DNA from: a virus
DNA length: 64,000 nucleotides
Virus record (IMG/VR): IMGVR_UViG_3300046170_000519
Location: 141,858 to 205,857 of that record
Direction: 5' to 3' (one strand)
Shown here: piece after piece, positions 53,856-62,800 of the stretch
Position numbering within the stretch: the stretch's first letter is position 1
Layout: each line of letters begins with the position of its first letter
Notes under the pieces: generated by a model
Databases searched by the model: none
What the model saw: the letters and a program-made list of their open reading frames with translations, nothing else
What the model was told of the DNA's origin: nothing
Translations under genes and position numbers: made by a program

Positions 53856-56800
53856 TTATTGGCCTCCTAATATATTATTTTTATCTATTCTTTGCGCAAG
53901 AACAGATTCTAAATATCCAATAATCATAGGATCTTGCAATGCTTGCACTACCGATTGCTTAACAGCTGGTTTTAGATTTCTATTTATAGCTTCATTATTA
54001 AACTCGAATCTAACATCCCCTGTTACAGTGTGCTTCATAACCACTTCATTTAATTGCTCAGTTAACTGTTGTGGGAAAGATAGTATTGTTTCATTCACTG
54101 CTTCGAATAAAGTTCTAGAAGTGTCCAGTCCCTCAGTATTTAGCATTACAGATTCGTTAAAAAGGGCCATTTGTTCATTCAGGATGGATTGATTCTCTAA
54201 TAAAAGCATATTTGTTTCATTAAGTCTGTTGCTGGTCTCAATTAATAATTTATTACTTTCAACTAAAGGTTGGTTTCCTCCTCCGCCGTCACCGTTGCCA
54301 CCTGGAACTGGTTGATCACCTTTAGGTGTATTATTTAAAGATTGTACTACAGCCTGACCAACTGCTTGAGCTATCTCTCCGTAATTATTTAATTTTATAC
54401 CCTCTGACCTCTGCTTCAATAATTCATTTTGAACAGCTTTCATTGGATCTTCTAACCTAGTATAATCAGCTTCTCCAAGGAGTTTAGTCTGCTCTAATAT
54501 TGATTCATCAATTGCTTGCACAGCCTTCAAGTCTTCCACAGCTGTATGTTTCAATTCTTCCATTTTTTTTATAAGATCTGGACTTACATTATTAGCTCTA
54601 AATGTCTCAATAACCTTTTCTAAATTTCTAATACCTACCACAAAATTAGCTTCATCATTACTCATTCCAGTAAGTATTTGTTGTTGCACTCCTAGTATTT
54701 CAGCCAAACGTCTCGCATTTTCAACACTTAGAGCTTTCTCATCCATTGTATCTACAGTATTATCGGCAACGTAATCTCTTGGCCCAAATTCCCTATTTAG
54801 TAACTCACCAGTTCTTTCATTTCTGTATACATCTATACCTTCTCCAAGATCTGCGACATTTTTCAAATCTTCCTTGGATAAAAATTTACCACCTATTCCC
54901 TCCAACCTACCCCTACCAAGTTCAGCTCTTTCAAGTTTTCTATTTATAGCCGCTTTTTGTATCTCAATAGCTAATTTTTGCATACTTAAACTGCTCATCA
55001 TTGCTGCTTTTTCTGCGATAGCATTACCCTGTCCTCCAATAACCTGCAACTTACCTATAAATTGTTTTATTTCTTTAAGAGATATGTTTCCATCTTCATT
55101 ACTTTTTAAAAACGCTGTATAAGCATCCTGCATAGCTTGAGTACTTTCTTTTGTAGATTTCTCAAAAAATTGAGCGAAACCAGCTTGCCCAGTCAATACT
55201 TTTTCCTTCGCTTTAACCCCCTCCCCTTGCAAGAATGATTTTGATGCATCAGAGGGCTCGAATTCAGCTTTAGGCATTGAATTGCTTACAAGATTTATTA
55301 ATTCACTTTTTAACTGTAAATTGCTATCCGCTTTAATCTTTGAAACTTCATTTTCAGCTCTTCGATCAATTCCTTCGTCAGGAGATCTCGATCCACCATT
55401 TACTTTAAAATCATTAACAGCATTCCTAACCTGAAAAGAAGCTTCCAGTCTGGCTGAAGCTAATTCTAAATTGTTCTCAAATTTAGTTAAAATGTTATTT
55501 ATTAACTCTTGTTCTCTTATGAATTTTTGGTATTCTGAAATTAAAACCTCTTTTTGGTTTTTTAACCTCATTTCTGTATCCTGAGCTTTTTCTACAGCAT
55601 CAGAATATGCATCAACGCTTTGGGCAGCCTCTCGCTGGGATTCTATCAACTCAGAAAGCAATGCTGATCCTGCCAAATTAAATTCTCCATCTTCACCTTT
55701 TATAAATCTGTTCATATTATCTACAGTTTCATTGCCTCCTTTATATTTTTTTAACGACTGCCCTACTTCTGTGTCTCCAATATTAGAGCCTAATTCAACT
55801 AAAGTTTTAATAGTTTTATCTCTTAAATCATTAGCGACTTCATTTTCCATCTTGGCAATTTGTGCATCAAGCTCTAAATCTTCCTGCCTTTTAGCTGTAA
55901 TAGCTTCAGGAGTTAATCCCCTCAAATCAAAGCCTCCTAAACCTGCTGAACCATCAGATAATTGTTGTATCACTTTATCACTTGCCATTATTTCAATCTC
56001 TTTATCAATAACTTTATTAAGCTCAGCCCCTTTATCCTTAGCTTTTGCAAATTCGCCAAACATAGGATCAGCGCCCTTAAGCATTCTTTTATTGAAATCA
56101 TATGTGCCATTACCAAAAGCACTCATTGTTGCGGCTGTAGTTGCTTGAACTGCACTCCCAAATGAACTCGTAACAAGGCTATTAGGTTTAGAGTATTCAT
56201 CCGAATTAAGATCCTGGCCCATTTTAATTAATTGATCTTGAACAGTTAAATTCTTCTGAGCATCTTGCATGGTACGGTTAAGTATTCCTAATTTCTCTGA
56301 AGTGCTTAAACTTGAATTCGCTAACTCTCTCATTCTTTGAGCTTGTTTAGGATCAGATAAGGAGTTAATAGAATCTCTAATTTGTTGATTAGCGCTCACT
56401 ATTCCCGAAACATCTCCCATTTCAGTGGAGTTTTTTAAATCAACTAGTGATTGTCCAAAACTTTCTAGCTTACTGACATCTTTAAACTCTTCGTCAAGCT
56501 TCTTTTTTGCAGCAGCTAAAGCCTTAAAAGTCTTTGATTGATCCTCTTTTACTCCATACTCAGCCATCCCTTTTATAGCTCCGCCTGCTCCTCCCACAAT
56601 CATTCCTGGAGCCCCAAAAGCTGCACCGTATGACAATCCAGTTAAGGCATTTGTGGCAAGGCTAGCTCCGCCTCCAAGTTCTGGCCCCTGCCTCCCGTCA
56701 GCAATCATTTGAGCCCCCATCGGTCCCATGAACATAGCTCCCATAGCAAGCCCGCCCGACTTCCCCTTCAGGTTTTTATATCTTTGTGAATTTTCAGGGC

Positions 56801-59800
56801 TTCTAATATTACTTACAAATTTTGAAAAGCCTTTTTTTCCAGCGTTTCTTTTTTTGAATTCTTTTTGCCTTTGGTTTAGTTCGTAAGCTTGATTTTTATC
56901 AAGATCTGTGTAAGGGTTTATCAAACCTGATCCGCCTAGAAATCTACCATTTTTTCTATCCTGCTCTAAGTGGAATTTTTCTTGTCTTTTTCTCTCTCTT
57001 ATTTCTTCTATAGTCATTGCGAAAGAAGGTACTCCGTGAGTTTTAGGATCAATACCTTTTGCTTCAGACCTATTAATTCCTTGCTGCACACCCATAGGTT
57101 CATCTACGGTATTAATAACCGCTAACCCCATTGGATTCATTGAGTTCTTTAATTTAGAATGTTTTGATACTTTTATTTTATTAGAGGATATACCTCTTTG
57201 TTTTAAAGCTTTTGTCTCTCTTTCTATAGCTTCATCTAATGCAAAATTAGGCATAAATCCGTTTCCGAAATTTCTAATTTTCCCTCTATAATTTGGGCTT
57301 GCTGAATGCCGCAAGTATTCATTATCTAAATCTTTAATTGAGGAAATTTTCGCCTTTTGTTTATTATAGTAATACGTTAATTTATTTTTTGTCTCTTCGG
57401 GTAATACCCTGAATTGTTTAGAATTTAAAAATCTTTTAATATTATCCAAATCTTCTAAACGATGTCTTCTGCTGATTTTAAACACTTGCTTTCTATCTGT
57501 TGAAACAAGCGGTCTACTTTGCATATAACGACCATCCTTAGAAGCTTGCACCTTTTTATTAAAATCTGCAATTCTAGTACTTAATTTTGAAAATTCTTGT
57601 CCAGTCAAACCTTGCCTAACTTTTTTTTGTTGATTATTTTTTAAAATTAAATTACTAAAACTAGACTGCTTATCTGAAAAACTTCTCATAACTCTAGAGA
57701 AACTAGGTGTAAACCCAGAAGCAAAAGATTTTTTAGGCACTATTCTTTTTCCTCTCATTACATAACCCGTTTCTTTAGGTATTACTTTTTTATTACCAGC
57801 CCAATGTTGAGGTTTTGCATACTTACGATAATAACTATCTAAAGCTTTTTTCTGTATTTTTATTTCTTCAGCATTTCTTTCTAGCCTTTTAAGCTGTTCT
57901 AAAGATGGATCAGAACTCCTGCCTGATAATATATCCATTATCGATTGCTGGTTTGATGCAAAGCTTCTCTTTATTTCTTGATTTTTAAAACTATAAACTT
58001 CAGCATCTTTCTTTGGTAAATACATATAATTTTTACCAGTATCAACCTGAACCCCTCTAAAAGTTTCTTTTACAGATTTCTGTATTTTATTTAAACCAGT
58101 TATTCTGCTAGAAAAAGCTGCAGCTTTTCTAAAGTGCTCAGAAAAATCTATTTTTCTTTTTTCCCCTGAAATTCCGTAATCAACATCAGCATATGGATTT
58201 TTCATACCTTTATCGAAAGAGAAGGTTTTTGATAAAGTCTTTCTAGGTTCTTTAATTAGAGATTTTCCAGCTTTAACTATAGAACTTTCATTAACCCATT
58301 TATTGAAAGCGAACTGCGCCTTATTTGAAATTTTTGAAGATCTTTCAGTTTGTAATGGATTTTTAATATATCTTTTTTGTCTTTCTATTGCAGATAAATA
58401 AGGATTTTCTGTCGAACTTTTTGTTGGTGAAAATATTTTTTTACCAAGATTTGAAACTTTATTAAATGTATTTTCAGCTCGCTGTCTAACCTGAAGTCTT
58501 TCTGAAAAATTTCTCCAACTATCACTTATGGATTGAGGTGCATTTTTAATTTTTCCTGTTTTTTCATTTACTATTCTCGAAACTTGTTCTTTAATATTTT
58601 TTTGTTTTTTTCTTAGCGATAAAATTTCTTTTTTAATTTTACTAGCTTGATTAGCTGGCATATTTTTAATAGCTTCTGCTTTTGTCTTTATTGAGCTGGT
58701 TATTTCATCCCTCTTTGACATTAAAGACTCAAACTTCCTAGATATTGATTGTCCATTAAATTTTTGTATCAAATTAGCTAACTGATCTTTTCTTCTTGCA
58801 GTCATTTGATTTACAGAGCCACCTATGTCTTGATATATATTTTTAATTTTATCTTTTTGCTCTATTATAGATCCTTTAATGTCTATTTTTTTTGCCGCTT
58901 GCATTTTCCCCAGCATAGCTGTGTTTTGCGATAATCTTTTGAGTGATATCCCCCCAGAAGAGCCTTCTCTACCTTTTTTGGTTATTGCTATTGTTGACAT
59001 TAAATTAGACAAAGAGGCATCAGCAACCCCCCTGAATCCCTTGCCTCCAAATTTCGTAATAACATTTTTAACTCCTTGAGGTTTAAGTTGCAGAGTGTGC
59101 TCTCCATTACTTAAAGCTTTACCTATCGTAAAGGAAGGGTCTAGTGACTGAACTGATCCCGTTTGCTTATTAGTTCCTAATTTTATATTTTTTGCTACAG
59201 ATCTTAGATTTTGACCTAATTGTTGTTTTTCTATATCTATAGTAGGTTTAAATCCAAGCCTTGATAGAAGACTTTTACCTGCTCCATATCTTTGAGCATC
59301 AAGCAATTGTTTATTTACTTTTTTTGTTACAAAATCTAAAACTTTTTTATTGCTTACTATTTGATTAATTATAGCTTTATTATTAAAATTTATTGGCTTT
59401 CCATCTTTTAATATTCCACCTTCTTTATCGACACTAATATTCATATTAGTTGATACTCCCCCTATATTTTTCGATAAAGCTTGTCTAGTATGATCTTCTA
59501 ACCCAAAACCTATTTCTTTAGCGAAATTAGGTATATAACCTTCAGATAAATGATTTATTACATTATTCGAATATTGAGGGCTTAAATGGTTAGATTCAAA
59601 ATTTGGGATAAATCCTTCAGAAAAATTTTGCTTAAACCCTTGAATTATGTCATCTATTTTTTCTTTTTTTAAATATTTAAGTTCAACCTTAAAAGGTCGG
59701 TCTTGAGGAAGTGGGTTATTGTAATAATTTTTTCTTTCATAAAAACCTGCATTTCCTAATTTTATTTTTTTACCAAGCTCGTAATCTCTCTTTTTCTGAG

Positions 59801-62800
59801 CCTCTAAATCTTGTTTCTCTTTTTGTAAAGCTTTATTAAAGTTTTTGGATACATACGGAGGAATGTCAGACCTAGTTGATAAATATTTAGAAAAAGATTC
59901 TACTTCTTTTAAATCTCCTTGTACTCTCTGATATTTAGGGCTTATCCATTCAGTTTTTGAGCTTTCCCAGTCAGGGGTATTAAACTTAGCTTCCTTAAAT
60001 TTTTTCCCTTTAAATAAGAAATTGCCTTTAGGATCTTCTATTCCTTTTATGTTCCTAATTGATGTAACTCGTTTTATCCCACCTCTCATCGCATAATTTG
60101 GAATAAATCCTTTAGAGAAATTTTTGCCAATCCAAAGATTCTCAAGTCTTACTAATTTATCTTGTTTATGAGCATTTCGCCCTAAACCAAACTGCCTCAG
60201 GGATTTAATCAATTTTCTTTCTTCTCCAGGTAAATATTCTGCCTGATCCCTTGTTTTAAACTTTCCAGACTCACGATAATAATTTTCTTGCCTAAATCCT
60301 TCTACCCTCTTTCTTAATTGAACGGGGTTAAAAACTCCTTCCATTTGCATTTTTGGAATATTTTTTGAAAGCCTTTTCCTGTCTAATATTTTTTTTGCGG
60401 ACAATAAAGCTCTTGGGATCCTGGGTCCAATTACAGAACCAGCATCTATTTTAGTATAAGGTCTCCCAGATTTAGCTGCAGATTCAATTTCTTTTATTAA
60501 TTTTTTATATATACTTGAACCAAACTCACCCTCATTAGCTCTGATGTGACGCACATTTAAAACACGCTCTTTACCCCTGTTCATGTCATAAACATTGCTA
60601 CTCCTACCAAATCCTGGTCGTTTAACCATAAAATTAGGCACAAACCCTTTTGACATATTTGGTAATTTTTTTCTTGAAGGGCCAAACTCTTTTCTTGTTT
60701 TTCTGGATACTTCTTGTTGTTTCTGTTTATCTGTTTCCGATATCTTTTGTCTTACATCTGGAAGTTTTAAAACTTTTTGAACAAAATCTCCTTTTGTTCC
60801 TTGACTTATCCCTATTTTTGCATCAGCAAAAGGAGTGTAGTAACCAAATAAACTTTGGAGAGCTTTATCTGGAAAGCCTGATATGTCGAAAGTAGCATTG
60901 TTTTGAGAAAATAATTTATTTTTTCCAATAGAAGATAAAGCTGTTTCAAAAACAGATCCTGCAGCGGAACCGACACTTCCTGCATTTGCCATTTTTGTTA
61001 TTGGGTTATTATTTGAAGCAAACCTTCCTCCAGATAATTCACTAGCAAGTTTCTTAGATTCGCCTAGCATTAAGTTTTTTAATTTTTCTCTAGTTTTTGT
61101 CTCTGTACCCTGCAGGCTCTTATTTTTGATTCCTTCAATTCTGTATTTAATTCTTGTCTTATTTCCATCTTTTGGAGAGTGAATAGTGTCAACTTTTTGC
61201 CTAACATTATTTCTCGCAACCAACATCGTTGCTTGCCTACTTGCGTCAATAGTATTTATTTGATTTCTTTTTCTTTTTGTCTCTATTGCTTGGTTATTCA
61301 TAACATCTTTGTTATACCTAGCTTTAAAACCTAAAAGAGCTTTTTGCTCTTCACTGGAGAAATCTTTAATAGTCAGTTTTTCATTGTTTAAGTTTATCGG
61401 CTTGCCCTCTCTTAAATTTCTAACCCTTTGAACACTTACAAACCCTCTTTGGGTAGCAACTCCAGATTTTGAAAAGTTCGGGACATATCCTTTTGTTAAA
61501 TTTTTAACATACTCTGGGACATACCCTTTTGAATAATTAAAATTTACCCCATGAGGGAATAGGGGGTTTTCAGTTTGTTGATCTTTTGGTGAATTTTTTT
61601 TCTTTGCTGTTATTTTACTTTCCCTAAGAACTGTATCTGATGGAGTTATCATATTAATTCCACCAGAAAACATTGTTCTTCCCCCTTTAGTTAAATTAAT
61701 CTTGTCGGTTTTATTATTCTTAATTCCAATTTTTGGTTGATTAAAGCTAGCTTGAGAATTAGTTAAGGCTAGTAACCACTCTGAAGCAGCCTTTTTTAAT
61801 CCCACTATTATGTTCTGCTCTGTTGTGGCTTTAGTTTCGAAACTTTTTTCAGATTTATTTTTTTTGCTTCTCGCAGTTAAATCCATGAAGGCGTTTTTTC
61901 CTGTAAATTTTATATCAGAAAATCCAGATTTAGCTAGGTAATTTTTACTCTCCATTTCTCCAACTAAACCTTTAGCTTTTCCTGTTAATGTCCCAAAAGC
62001 TTGATGGACTGCATAAGGTCTTTTACCGTAATAAGGTCTTTTCGCTATGTTTTCTGCGGATTTAAATATCCCCTTGTAAGACCCACTTTTTACAAGATCC
62101 CCATATGTTTGTTTAATTCTTTTTACGGCGTCTGGATTGATTTTATATTTAGTTAAGTTTGGATCTTTGTTTTTTGGATCTCTTACTATTAAACCTTGAA
62201 TTTGACTATTGCCCTTAACTATTTTATTAGCTTCTTTCTTGAAGTGATCATTGTCATGACTCATTCTGTGAACATTCAACTTCCCAGTAAATACATCTGT
62301 TAAGTCTGCATATTGAGATATTATTGATCCACCTCCATCAAACCCTCCTAGCTTGGAAGCTGAATAGCTATATGTTTTTCCACTTAAGCTTTGTCCATAT
62401 TTTTGTCTCGAAAAATTTGGTATATATCCGTCCGCTGCATTTACTTTTTTAGCTCCATTTGGTAATCCATATTGTTTAGCCATATCTCTATTGAAAACAG
62501 CATCGGCTCCAGAATTTTTAAAATTCTTCACAATCCACTCCCCTGTATTTACAACCACATCAGAGGATTGCCCTGGCCTCATTTTAATTTTTGTTTTTAC
62601 AGGTTTATCCCCTTTTCTTGCTCCACCTATACCCCTACTGACATCTAAACTTTCTTTTTCAAATGCGGGTAAAAATCCATTAGCTAAAGATAGAGTTTTT
62701 CTGCCTTTAGCTCTCGATGATCTTTTACCCATAGGTACAAACCCTACATCTGTTGCCCCCACACCAATTAACCTAGAACTCGCCGCTATTCTTTTGATTA

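Noticed and set aside
53764-54192. Plus-strand open frame opposite the end of the tape measure gene and its neighbour
   Set aside because: It is antisense to two well-supported genes and covers the Shine-Dalgarno site and start of the tail gene; no sign of its own expression.
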